From: Alphaproteobacteria bacterium HGW-Alphaproteobacteria-18
GTDB taxonomy: Bacteria; Pseudomonadota; Alphaproteobacteria; Caulobacterales; Hyphomonadaceae
DNA: 64,000 nucleotides
Direction: 5' to 3'
Assembly (NCBI GenBank): GCA_002841155.1
Contig: PHEH01000001.1
Coordinates: forward strand, 361,825-425,824
Shown: piece after piece, positions 37,900-48,191 of the stretch
Layout of the letters: each line of letters begins with the position of its first letter
Numbering within the stretch: the stretch's first letter is position 1
The notes under the pieces: generated by a model
What the model was told of the DNA's origin: nothing
Database searches by the model: none
The model's input: only the letters and a program-made list of their open reading frames with translations
Position numbers and translations under genes: made by a program

Positions 37900-38998
37900 C
37901 TGAAGCCTCCTGAGGGCTTGATCTACCACCGCGGCCTTTGCGGCGCCGGCTCCGGTTCTTTGGTTGACCATACATCATAGATAATAAGAGGCCTTCACGC
38001 AGACCGCGATCCGCCACGCGCAGCCGCGTGCCGTCGAAAGCTTCCCACACCGCCTGCATGATCGAGCAGCCGGCAAGCATAAGGGGGGCCCGTTCTTCCC
38101 CGATGGTAGGAAGTTTTGACCGGCCAGCGACACCCAGTTCCCGGAGCAGATCGATGGTGACAGCGCCCTCCCCCCTGCTCATCCAAGCGCCATCAACCTT
38201 GTCGCGGCGGTAGCGATCCAGTTTAAGATGAACGCCAGCAAGACAGGTCACTGTCCCGGATGTGCCGATCAGATAGCCCTCATCATCCGCCAGCCGCTGC
38301 TGTACATTTGCAAGACCAGGCCAGGCGGCAACTGTTTCCCGAGCCTTGGCCAGCATCAGAGGCCATCCCTCGATCTCATCATACTCGCGGAATGCATCGC
38401 TCATGGTAACCACGCCCATCTTCAGGCTTGTCCAGTCGATTATCGGGGCGCGGTTCAACATTCCCTTCAACCCCTGCCCACGCGTGGCATCGGCATCCAG
38501 GAGCGACAGCTCCGTCGAACCGCCGCCAATATCCACAACCAGAACGGATTTAGCCGGGGCGACAAGCAGATCGTGACATCCGATCGTTGCCAAACGAGCC
38601 TCTTCCTTGGCGCCAATGACCTTGAAGGTGAGCCCTGTTTCAGTATGCACCCGCCGGATGAATTCTGCGCCATTCTCGGCTTTCCGGCAGGCTTCAGTCG
38701 CAATACAACGCACGCGTCCTACGCCATGATGACGGAGTTTGCGCCGGATCGCATGCAAGGCATCCATTGCCCGCTCGATTGCGGCTTCCGAAAGCCGGCC
38801 CGTATCGTGGAGCCCCTCCCCTAATCGAGCAATCTGGGAATGCGAATCAACCACGCGGAAAGTCTGCCCCCGCGGCTCCGCCACCAAAAGGCGGCAATTA
38901 TTCGTGCCCAAGTCGACCGCCGCATATAACGGCCGGCTGGTTGTGGGGCGAGCCTGCACGCGCTTGGGCGGCCCATCCCTGTCTTTTTTGTCAGCCAT
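37892..38998 (-). CDS. ppx: Ppx/GppA-family exopolyphosphatase
   Basis: 368-aa ASKHA-fold phosphatase that hydrolyses polyphosphate or pppGpp. The motifs AAVDLGTNNCRLLVAE (near residue 25), CIATEACRKAENG, and the phosphate-binding VVDIGGGSTELSLLD (near 155) are clear. The C-terminal tail is Arg/Lys-rich (NRSRRRKGRGGR) and may bind nucleic acid or polyphosphate. ATG 38998 was chosen over an upstream TTG, although a strong Shine-Dalgarno is missing. It diverges from hspQ across 51 bp. Confidence 0.92.
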   Translation of the reverse strand: MADKKDRDGPPKRVQARPTTSRPLYAAVDLGTNNCRLLVAEPRGQTFRVVDSHSQIARLGEGLHDTGRLSEAAIERAMDALHAIRRKLRHHGVGRVRCIATEACRKAENGAEFIRRVHTETGLTFKVIGAKEEARLATIGCHDLLVAPAKSVLVVDIGGGSTELSLLDADATRGQGLKGMLNRAPIIDWTSLKMGVVTMSDAFREYDEIEGWPLMLAKARETVAAWPGLANVQQRLADDEGYLIGTSGTVTCLAGVHLKLDRYRRDKVDGAWMSRGEGAVTIDLLRELGVAGRSKLPTIGEERAPLMLAGCSIMQAVWEAFDGTRLRVADRGLREGLLLSMMYGQPKNRSRRRKGRGGRSSPQEASDE

Positions 38999-39049
38999 AG
39001 TGTGGCCCGAAAGGAAAACTTGGGGCAATATCTACCACAGGAGCTGAAA

Positions 39050-39502
39050 ATGACCAGTAGACGCGGACGCACCGCATGGTTGACAAAAATATTCCGCAAG
39101 CGGGTTAGCCCGGCGGAAGCAGAGCCGCTTTTGCTGACCGATGCTGTCGACACGCGTTACTACTACAACGCCATTTCACGGCACGAAGCGCGTTTCCAGA
39201 TTGGCCAGGTCGTGCGTCACAAGCTGTTCCCGTTCCGCGGTGTCATCTTTGACGTTGACCCGCAATTTGCGAATACGGACGAATGGTATGATTCGATCCC
39301 GGAGGAAGTGCGCCCCCGGAAGGATCAGCCTTTCTACCACCTCTTTGCCGAGAATGACCGCACCCACTATATTGCCTATGTGTCCGAGCAGAACCTTATT
39401 GCAGACGACTCTGATCTTCCGCTCAGCCATCCCGACATACCGGAATGGTTCACGACAAATGGCGCTGGCACTTATGAACTTAAGAAGGAGGCGACGAACT
39501 GA
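39050..39502 (+). CDS. hspQ: Heat shock protein HspQ / YccV-like
   Basis: 150-aa protein with a YccV-like (hemimethylated-DNA-binding type) domain at about 45-140: FQIGQVVRHKLFPFRGVIFD, then YHLFAENDRTHYIAYVSEQNL. In enterobacteria HspQ is a Lon protease enhancer and affects DnaA stability. This version is longer than the roughly 105-aa enterobacterial protein, with an N-terminal basic extension. The start has AGGAG 7 bp upstream. Confidence 0.88.
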   Translation: MTSRRGRTAWLTKIFRKRVSPAEAEPLLLTDAVDTRYYYNAISRHEARFQIGQVVRHKLFPFRGVIFDVDPQFANTDEWYDSIPEEVRPRKDQPFYHLFAENDRTHYIAYVSEQNLIADDSDLPLSHPDIPEWFTTNGAGTYELKKEATN

Positions 39503-39523
39503 CCTGCTTCTGCTTCCCAAGCA

Positions 39524-40990
39524 TCACGTTTCAGACTTGCTGCGCGCAATCGTAGCTGTGGTGGAATGACCGGGAACCAAAGGAACAATGACAACAGTTC
39601 CGCCACGGGCCTCCACAATATCAGCGCCGATTATGGCCTCTTTCTCATAGTCGCCCCCCTTCACCAGTACATCTGGCTTCAAGGCTGCGATCATTTCCAG
39701 CGGTGTATCTGTTTCAAAAATCGTGACGCCATCAACGGCGCTCAGGGCGGCAAGCACATCTGCGCGCGCCTGTTGGCTGTTTATCGGGCGCTGAGCCCCT
39801 TTGAGGCGTTTCACAGAACTGTCTGAATTCAAACCAACGATCAGCCTGTCGCACTTGGCCCGCGCATGTTCGATCACTCGAATATGGCCTGGGTGCAGAA
39901 TATCAAAACAGCCATTGGTAAAACCGATCCGTAGACCCGCAGCCCGCCAGCGTTCTGCCTGCCCGATCATCGCGCTGAGTGGCAACACGCCCGCGCGCGC
40001 CACAGGCCCGGTATCAACCAGCGCAGCTTTCACCTCCTCGGCTGAGACAGTCGCTGTCCCGGCCTTGGCAACAGCGATACCCGATGCTGCAATTGCCATG
40101 CTGACGGCGTCTTCGAGGCTGCCGCCCCCAGCCAGGGCCGCCGCAAGCGCCGCCAGACTCGTATCGCCCGCGCCAGATACATCAAAGACTTCACGGGCCC
40201 TGCCTGCTTCGTGATATACCCGCCGGCGCTGATCAATAAATGAAATGCCCCGAGCCGCGCGCGTCACAACAATAGCCTTGGCGGGCAGAGCCTCCAGAGC
40301 GCTGCGAAGAGCCCATTCTGCTTCTTCATCTGTTCCCACGCTCAGGCCAGTCGCACCGGCAAGTTCTGAGGCGTTCGGCTTGATGATATCGACCTCGCCA
40401 TAACGGGCAAAGTCCCTCCCCTTCGGATCCGCGATTACCGGAATGGACAGTTCGCTGGCTATCCTGATGATGGCTTGCAAGAGCCTGTCCGTCAGCAAGC
40501 CTTTTGCGTAATCGGATATCAGAATTGCCGTTGCATCGAGGGCTTCTTCGGAGAGTATTCCGATCAATTGATTTTCTACAGCTTCACTTATCGCGGATGT
40601 ATTTTCCGTATCGACCCGCAGAAGCTGGTGCCCACCAGCCACAAAGCGGGTTTTCTGAGTTGTCGGGCGGCCTTCTATGGTCACAAGCCGGACAGACATG
40701 GACAAATCCTGGTCAAACTGGGTCAGCAACTCCCGGCCAGCTTCATCATTCCCGCATCCGCCAATCAGGATGGGCCTGAGCCCCAGCGAGGCAAGGTTCC
40801 GGGCAACATTGGCTGCGCCACCCGGCATGGCCGACTCCCGGCTGTAGCGAAGCACCGGAACAGGCGCTTCAGGCGATATTCGGTCAACCGCCCCGTAGAT
40901 GAACCGGTCCAGCATCACATCGCCGATACACAGGACCCGTTTACCGGCCGCAGTGTCGAGAATCCCAGATAGTCGAGATGTTGTGCTGAT
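39524..40990 (-). CDS. hldE: Bifunctional heptose kinase / ADP-heptose synthase (HldE), possible ATC start
   Basis: ADP-heptose synthesis for lipopolysaccharide core. A PfkB-type kinase domain (to about residue 330; GGAANVARNLASLGL; DVSGAGDTSLA) is followed by a cytidylyltransferase domain with FTNGCFDILHPGHI. ATG/GTG starts at 40915/40918 would remove the first kinase strand. The frame continues upstream as GKRVLCIGDVMLD, as in homologues, but has no ATG, GTG or TTG before the stop at 41009-41011. GGAGG stands 5 nt before an ATC at 40990-40988, giving 488 aa. The start is therefore unusual or the sequence has an error. It diverges from the photolyase operon. Confidence 0.88.
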   Translation of the reverse strand: MSTTSRLSGILDTAAGKRVLCIGDVMLDRFIYGAVDRISPEAPVPVLRYSRESAMPGGAANVARNLASLGLRPILIGGCGNDEAGRELLTQFDQDLSMSVRLVTIEGRPTTQKTRFVAGGHQLLRVDTENTSAISEAVENQLIGILSEEALDATAILISDYAKGLLTDRLLQAIIRIASELSIPVIADPKGRDFARYGEVDIIKPNASELAGATGLSVGTDEEAEWALRSALEALPAKAIVVTRAARGISFIDQRRRVYHEAGRAREVFDVSGAGDTSLAALAAALAGGGSLEDAVSMAIAASGIAVAKAGTATVSAEEVKAALVDTGPVARAGVLPLSAMIGQAERWRAAGLRIGFTNGCFDILHPGHIRVIEHARAKCDRLIVGLNSDSSVKRLKGAQRPINSQQARADVLAALSAVDGVTIFETDTPLEMIAALKPDVLVKGGDYEKEAIIGADIVEARGGTVVIVPLVPGHSTTATIARSKSET

Positions 40991-41074
40991 GGGGGCCTCC
41001 GGAAAATATCAACTGCCTACCAGATGGCTATAACGGCAGGCTTGATCGAGTGGAAGCGCTGGCCAGTTCACGGG

Positions 41075-41103
41075 TGATCCAACTGACGATTCAAGGCGTA
41101 AGA
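41075..41103 (+). promoter_or_regulatory. RpoE/ChrR-type ECF sigma promoter
   Basis: TGATCC at 41075-41080, an 18-bp spacer, then TAAGA at 41099-41103, 38 bp before the photolyase ATG. This equals the consensus described for the singlet-oxygen sigma factor RpoE of Rhodobacter sphaeroides (TGATCC-N18-TAAGA). Photolyase and the CFA-like cluster are members of that regulon, so context and motif agree. Confidence 0.8.
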
Positions 41104-41140
41104 TCAGAATTACAAAGCGTTTCCTCAATCCGGTCCGTTC

Positions 41141-42598
41141 ATGTCGTCTACCTCGCCCGCAGTATTATGGTTCAGAGAAGACCTCCGTCTTACGGACAAC
41201 CCCGCTCTGGATGCGGCTGTCCGCAGCGGACGCCCCCTGATCTGCCTCTATGTACGCGAGACTGGCGCAGGCGCGCCTCGCGCAATGGGTGGGGCGAGCC
41301 AGTGGTGGCTGGACAAGAGCCTATCATCCCTGAGCGCCTCTCTGGAGGAGATAGGGGGCACTTTACTCCTGCGCTCAGGACGAGCTGAAGTGATCATTCC
41401 TGCCCTCGCCGAAGAGACCGGCGCAGACGCCGTATTCTGGAACAGACGGTATGGCATGCCGGAACGTGAAACAGATGCGGCAATCAAGAAAACTCTCAAA
41501 GACAGAGGTGTTGATTGCCAAAGCTTCAATGGCCGCCTTCTGATGGAACCCTGGGATCTGAAAACGGGTGGCGGCGGCTGGTACAAGGTATTTACGCCTT
41601 TCTGGCGGGCGCTTCAGGCGCAGTATCGCCCGCCCCCCTTCCTTCCCTCCCCTAATAGGATCACTCCGGCACCGGCAGAAACCGAAAGCCTCAAGGACTG
41701 GGATCTTCATCCCAGAACACCAGACTGGTCGCATGGAATTCGCGCAGCATGGGAGCCAGGAGAAAAGGGCGCGCTGAAACGTCTTGATGACTTCCTCGCC
41801 GGACCGCTTGGCAATTATGCCAGCACCCGCAATCTCCCCGGCGTTCCCACAGGCACATCGAAACTTTCACCCCATCTTCGTTTTGGCGAAATCGGGCCGG
41901 CACAAATATGGCGCGCCGTTCAAGCACGTCTGGCAGCTCAGCAGGCGGACGAAGAATCCGCCCATGTCTTCCTGTCTGAAATTGCATGGCGGGAATTTTC
42001 CTACATGCTTCTTTACTTCAACCCGGCACTGGCCACGGATAACTACAACACCAACTTCACCCGCATGAGGTGGCGCCAAGATGACTATGGCTTTACCGCA
42101 TGGTGTCGCGGACAAACAGGCTACCCGATAGTTGATGCCGGCATGAGGGAGCTTTGGTGCACGGGATGGATGCATAACCGTGTACGGATGATTACGGCAT
42201 CTTTTCTTACGAAGCACCTACTCCTCCCCTGGCAGCTGGGTGAGCAATGGTTCTGGGATACGCTTGTGGACGCCGATCCCGCCGCCAACCCCGCAAGCTG
42301 GCAGTGGACGGCAGGAAGTGGAGCGGACGCGGCGCCCTACTTTCGGGTGTTCAATCCGATAACCCAAGGGCAAAAATTTGATGAGCGGGGTGAGTATGTG
42401 CGCCGCTGGTGTCCGGAACTAGAGCGCCTGCCTGACAAATACCTTCATGCTCCGTTTGATGCTGACCCGGAGACCCTGAGCCATGCGCGCGTCAGACTCG
42501 GCACAAATTATCCCAAAGCGATTGTCGAGCACGCCCTTGGCCGGCAACGGGCGCTTGATGCGTATAAAACCATGAAAGAGGATCAATCCGCCTTATGA
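41141..42598 (+). CDS. phrB: Deoxyribodipyrimidine photo-lyase
   Basis: 485-aa flavoenzyme repairing cyclobutane pyrimidine dimers with blue light. The N-terminal alpha/beta antenna domain starts AVLWFREDLRLTDNPAL; the C-terminal FAD domain (about 200-470) has GNYASTRNLPGVPTGTSKLS, WREFSYMLLYF, PIVDAGMRELWCTGWMHNR and DADPAANPASWQWTAGSGAD. First gene of a four-gene operon behind an RpoE-type promoter, and its stop overlaps the next start by 4 bp. Confidence 0.95.
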   Translation: MSSTSPAVLWFREDLRLTDNPALDAAVRSGRPLICLYVRETGAGAPRAMGGASQWWLDKSLSSLSASLEEIGGTLLLRSGRAEVIIPALAEETGADAVFWNRRYGMPERETDAAIKKTLKDRGVDCQSFNGRLLMEPWDLKTGGGGWYKVFTPFWRALQAQYRPPPFLPSPNRITPAPAETESLKDWDLHPRTPDWSHGIRAAWEPGEKGALKRLDDFLAGPLGNYASTRNLPGVPTGTSKLSPHLRFGEIGPAQIWRAVQARLAAQQADEESAHVFLSEIAWREFSYMLLYFNPALATDNYNTNFTRMRWRQDDYGFTAWCRGQTGYPIVDAGMRELWCTGWMHNRVRMITASFLTKHLLLPWQLGEQWFWDTLVDADPAANPASWQWTAGSGADAAPYFRVFNPITQGQKFDERGEYVRRWCPELERLPDKYLHAPFDADPETLSHARVRLGTNYPKAIVEHALGRQRALDAYKTMKEDQSAL

Positions 42599-43911
42599 AG
42601 AAAATTGCTATCATAGGCGCAGGCATCTCGGGACTGGGCGCCGCCTGGGCGCTGAAGGATACTGCGGATGTCACTCTTTTTGAGCAGGCCCCCCAAGCAG
42701 GCGGCCACGCCAGTACGCATGTGTTCGACTATGACGGTCACGAAACAGCAGTAGACTTGGGTTTCATTGTCTACAACGCGCTGAATTATCCTAACCTGAT
42801 TGCTTTTTTCAACGAACTTGGTGTTGAGACTCAAGCTTCCGATATGAGCTTTGCCGTATCAGACCCTTCGGGCTGGGAATGGGCCTCTACCCTGCCCGGC
42901 CTGTTTGCGCAGAAACGTAATCTGCTCAACCCCGACTTTCACCGCTTCTGGCAGACAATACTGAAGTTCAACTCGACCGCGCGCGCAGAACTCTCCGCAG
43001 GTCTCGTCAAGGAGACGACTCTGGGCGCATGGCTGGATCGCCATTGCTATGATGAGACATTCCGCAAGAATTACATTCTGCCGATGGGCGCAGCGATCTG
43101 GTCGACCCCCGAGCGCGAAATGATGAACTACCCGGCTGAGAGCTTCTTCCAGTTCTTTGACAATCACCGGCTCATGCACAAAGAGCGCCCGAAGTGGCGT
43201 ACAGTTACCGGGGGCAGTCAGAATTATGTAAAGAAGGCCGTTAACGGACTGGGTGCACGCGTGCGAACCGGTGTTCGTGTCGAAAAAGTTAGCCCGTTTG
43301 GCAACCGAACAACTGTTGTTTCTAACGATGGCCATACAGAAGTTTTCGATGAGGTGATTTTCGCGGCACACTCAAACCAGGCGTTACATATTCTTTCGGA
43401 CAGGTATGAAGATCAGGCCTTTCTTCTAAGGTCCGTACACTACCGGCCGAATAGTATATGGCTTCACCGCGACCCGAGCCAAATGCCCAAGCGCCGATCC
43501 GCATGGGCAAGCTGGAATGTTCTGAAGCAGGAAAGCGATGACATCTGCCTTACATACTGGATGAACCGCCTTCAAGGCATTGATCCGTCACGGCCATTGT
43601 TCATTACGCTAAACCCCAGCAGACCGCCCAGAGACGATCTGACCTTCCTGCGTTACACTTATGACCACCCTCAATTTGATGCTGCTGCAGAAGCAGCTGT
43701 GAGAGGATTAAAGCGAATTCAGGGCAAGGATAATCTATGGTTTGCGGGCGCATGGATGGGGCGTGGCTTCCATGAGGACGGGCTGAAATCTGGCCTCTCC
43801 GCGGCCCTCTCTCTGGGCGGCAAGGTTTCCTGGGAAACAACGGGCATCGATACTCAGACTCCCACAAGGCCCCCCGTTGTGGTATCCATGGGCGTGGAGG
43901 CATCTGCTTGA
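42595..43911 (+). CDS. FAD-dependent oxidoreductase of the light-stress lipid operon
   Basis: 438-aa NAD(P)/FAD-binding amine-oxidase-like protein. The dinucleotide fold is IAIIGAGISGLGAAWALKD at residues 4-22, with ETAVDLGFIVYNALNYPN near 52 and a C-terminal FAD segment FAGAWMGRGFHEDGLKSGLSA near 388. This family is found with DUF1365 and CFA-like methylases; related genes in Rhodobacter sphaeroides are in the RpoE regulon, and some of that cluster acts in furan fatty acid synthesis. An acyl-chain desaturase or oxidase is therefore plausible; activity is inference. Confidence 0.82.
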   Translation: MKKIAIIGAGISGLGAAWALKDTADVTLFEQAPQAGGHASTHVFDYDGHETAVDLGFIVYNALNYPNLIAFFNELGVETQASDMSFAVSDPSGWEWASTLPGLFAQKRNLLNPDFHRFWQTILKFNSTARAELSAGLVKETTLGAWLDRHCYDETFRKNYILPMGAAIWSTPEREMMNYPAESFFQFFDNHRLMHKERPKWRTVTGGSQNYVKKAVNGLGARVRTGVRVEKVSPFGNRTTVVSNDGHTEVFDEVIFAAHSNQALHILSDRYEDQAFLLRSVHYRPNSIWLHRDPSQMPKRRSAWASWNVLKQESDDICLTYWMNRLQGIDPSRPLFITLNPSRPPRDDLTFLRYTYDHPQFDAAAEAAVRGLKRIQGKDNLWFAGAWMGRGFHEDGLKSGLSAALSLGGKVSWETTGIDTQTPTRPPVVVSMGVEASA

Positions 43912-44717
43912 CACCGCCACCTCTTCGGCTCTGGATCGGGAAGACGGTCCATGTCCGCTACTCACCATTTGAGCGGCGGTTTGCATATGGTGTTTTCCTG
44001 ATTGATTTGGATATTGATCGTCTCAGGCAAGCAGATCGTCAGACCTCCTTATTTGCAATAAATCGCCCAGCCCTGTTCTCCTTCCTGACGGAAGATCACG
44101 GGCCAAAAGCAAAAGGCGCATCTCTGAGGCCCTGGGCGGAAGATATGTTTCGTAGGGCGGATATTGAACTATCAGGTGGCTCCATACGGCTCGTCACATT
44201 TCCCCGTCACCTCTTCTTCAAGTTTGCGCCACTCTCACTTTGGTACGGCTACGGACAAGCCGGGGATCTTCGCGGTATAATATACGAAGTGAATAACACT
44301 TTTGGTGAACGCCATTGCTATGTAGCGCGCGCGTGCTCTCAACATTCAAAACATGAAGCCGAAAAATTCTTCCATGTGTCCCCCTTCATGGATGTCTCGG
44401 GGCAATATCGCTTCACATTGCGCGCGCCGGACGAGAGACTTCTTGTAACAATAGAAAACTGGAAAGGTGATGAGCGCACCCATATGGCTAATATCAACGC
44501 CAGGCAGGTGCCTCCAACATCTGCATCATTGATGCGCCTTTCTTTAACGCAACCCTTCTCGTCGATCGGCGTGATCTTTGGTATTCACTGGCAAGCGCTG
44601 AAGGTGTGGTTGAAGGGGGGCAAATATCACAAAAAGCCGCCCGCACCGGCCCGGCCCGCAACGATAGCAACGACCACTCCGAACAATGTTACACTCTGTA
44701 ACGGAGAGCCTGTATGA
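43908..44717 (+). CDS. DUF1365 family protein
   Basis: 269-aa protein with the DUF1365 pattern: HVRYSPFERRFAYGVFLIDLDID at the N-terminus, FKFAPLSLWYGYG near residue 105, EVNNTFGERHCYV, and KFFHVSPFMDVSGQYRF. TTG 43908 is used as start because it overlaps the previous stop and gives the normal N-terminus. The molecular role of DUF1365 is not established; it lies almost always beside the FAD protein and CFA-like methylase, as here, so it probably serves fatty acid modification. Confidence 0.85.
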   Translation: MTPPPLRLWIGKTVHVRYSPFERRFAYGVFLIDLDIDRLRQADRQTSLFAINRPALFSFLTEDHGPKAKGASLRPWAEDMFRRADIELSGGSIRLVTFPRHLFFKFAPLSLWYGYGQAGDLRGIIYEVNNTFGERHCYVARACSQHSKHEAEKFFHVSPFMDVSGQYRFTLRAPDERLLVTIENWKGDERTHMANINARQVPPTSASLMRLSLTQPFSSIGVIFGIHWQALKVWLKGGKYHKKPPAPARPATIATTTPNNVTLCNGEPV

Positions 44718-45943
44718 GCAATGTCATTTTCGCCTCGTCAAGCACCATCAGGACACTGAGCGATGTGCCGGCGTCCTTTCGCTTTGCCGCACTTTTATTG
44801 CTCCGAACAGATCGAGGGCAGTTGTCATTTCTTTTACCCGACCAGCGCGAACTTATTTTCAAGAATGCAGAAGATGGCCCGACCGCCGTCATTGACATAC
44901 ACAATTATGCCTTCATCAAGAGCGCCCTGGCAGGCGGGGATGTAGGCTTTGCGGACTCCTATATCCAGGGCATGTGGTCAACGCCCGACCTGACTGCCGT
45001 ACTGCGCTTCTTTTCCGTGAATTTCGAAGCCGCCGGACAGCTGGCACGCGGAGGCTGGATAGTCCGCTCCATGAACATGTTAAGGCACATGTTTGGGCGA
45101 CGGAATTCGCGTGGTGGAGCCAAGAAAAACATCATGGCACATTACGATCTTGGAAATGAGTTTTACGAGCGCTGGCTTGACCCGAGCATGACTTATTCAT
45201 CCGCATTGTTCGACAGCCCAAACCAATCGCTACAGCAGGGCCAGATGAACAAGTATCGCGAAATCTGTGATCGCATACATGCCGGCCCTGACAGCGAGAT
45301 TCTGGAAATAGGCTGTGGATGGGGAGGTTTTGCGGAGTACGCGGCAAAAAACCGGGGATCCAAGGTCACATGTCTGACAATTTCACCGTCCCAGCGAGAT
45401 TATGCAGCCGCCAGGATGCAACGTGAAGGGCTAAGCGACCGTGTCGATATTCGCCTGGAAGACTATCGGGACCATGAAGGGTCTTACAGTGGCCTCGCGT
45501 CTATAGAGATGTTCGAGGCTGTTGGGGAGGCATACTGGCCGAGCTATTTCTCCAAGATCTATTCTTCCCTTGAAGCTGGCGGTCGCGCAGCCCTCCAGAT
45601 CATTACGATCGATGACAATCTCTTCGAACGTTATCGTCAGCGTGTGGACTTTATCCAGCAGCACATATTTCCAGGCGGTATGCTGATCAGTGAAGATGTC
45701 CTGAAGCAGCAGTTCGCAAGGGCTGGACTGCGGCACGATGGAGTCAGCTATTTCGGCCAGGACTACGCCCGCACCTGCCGGGAGTGGGCGCGCGCCTTCA
45801 ACGGCAGCTGGGAAGAGATATGCACCCTAGGCTTTGACGAGCCTTTTCGCAGGCTGTGGAACTTCTACCTCAGCTATTGCGAAGCGGGATTCAGTGACGC
45901 GCGGATCAATGTTGGTCACTTTCAGGTGACACGCCCGGCCTGA
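44714..45943 (+). CDS. CFA-synthase-like SAM-dependent lipid methyltransferase, bicarbonate residues altered
   Basis: 409-aa enzyme of the cyclopropane-fatty-acyl-phospholipid synthase family, acting on unsaturated phospholipid chains at the membrane. N-terminal lipid-binding half, HYDLGNEFYERWLDPSMTYS near residue 143, SAM site LEIGCGWGGFAEYA near 197, and MFEAVG. Against E. coli Cfa, the bicarbonate ligand Glu239 is kept (Glu268) but Cys139 aligns with Ser163 (YSSALF) and His266 with Gln295 (ALQII). The change suggests methylation without ring closure, as in furan fatty acid methylases; this is inference. Last gene of the RpoE-type operon, convergent with pyrG. Confidence 0.88.
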   Translation: MSNVIFASSSTIRTLSDVPASFRFAALLLLRTDRGQLSFLLPDQRELIFKNAEDGPTAVIDIHNYAFIKSALAGGDVGFADSYIQGMWSTPDLTAVLRFFSVNFEAAGQLARGGWIVRSMNMLRHMFGRRNSRGGAKKNIMAHYDLGNEFYERWLDPSMTYSSALFDSPNQSLQQGQMNKYREICDRIHAGPDSEILEIGCGWGGFAEYAAKNRGSKVTCLTISPSQRDYAAARMQREGLSDRVDIRLEDYRDHEGSYSGLASIEMFEAVGEAYWPSYFSKIYSSLEAGGRAALQIITIDDNLFERYRQRVDFIQQHIFPGGMLISEDVLKQQFARAGLRHDGVSYFGQDYARTCREWARAFNGSWEEICTLGFDEPFRRLWNFYLSYCEAGFSDARINVGHFQVTRPA

Positions 45944-45962
45944 TCCCTTCCCCATTTCGCTT

Positions 45963-47660
<1,698 letters not shown>

Positions 47661-48110
47661 TTACTGGGGATTGGATGTTTCCGGGACGGATTCTGGTTCT
47701 GGCGCTGCATCTTCCGAAACATCAGGCTCGGTCACCTGGGGCGCCGGTGCAATGCCGACTTCAGGCGATGCGGGACCAGTTTCGTTGAGCAATGTCGGAT
47801 CAAACAGGTCCAAAGGCCCCTGCTGTGGCGCGGTCTGGGGGTTTGATTCGTCCAGAATGCGCTCAATGCCTGACCGGCCATCAGACTGACGATTGGCGAT
47901 CGAGGTCAAGATCAGGCTGGTGGCAAAGAAAATCGCACCAAAAATCATGGTGGTCCGAACAAGGGCTCCAGCCGCGCCGCGGCCAGACATCAGCGAATTC
48001 CCCGCCCCGCCCCCGATGCCAAGGCCACCGCCTTCTGACTTCTGGACTAGCACCAGGCCAATCATCGCCAGGCAGGCGAGAATATGGATTACGAGAATAA
48101 CGTTCTGCAT
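47661..48110 (-). CDS. secG: Preprotein translocase subunit SecG
   Basis: 149-aa inner-membrane component of SecYEG. Two transmembrane segments lie at about residues 3-22 and 52-70, with the conserved cytoplasmic loop LVQKSEGGGLGIGGG between them. The C-terminal ~70 residues form an acidic, Pro-rich tail, longer than in E. coli SecG (about 110 aa) but common in alphaproteobacteria. Between tpiA and pyrG on the same strand. Confidence 0.93.
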   Translation of the reverse strand: MQNVILVIHILACLAMIGLVLVQKSEGGGLGIGGGAGNSLMSGRGAAGALVRTTMIFGAIFFATSLILTSIANRQSDGRSGIERILDESNPQTAPQQGPLDLFDPTLLNETGPASPEVGIAPAPQVTEPDVSEDAAPEPESVPETSNPQ

Positions 48111-48191
48111 GGACCCGACCAGCTTTCCTGAATTTAAGGCGCCCGCATAACCCCGATCAGGCCGTTCGCCAAGTCAACGGTTCCACACAAA

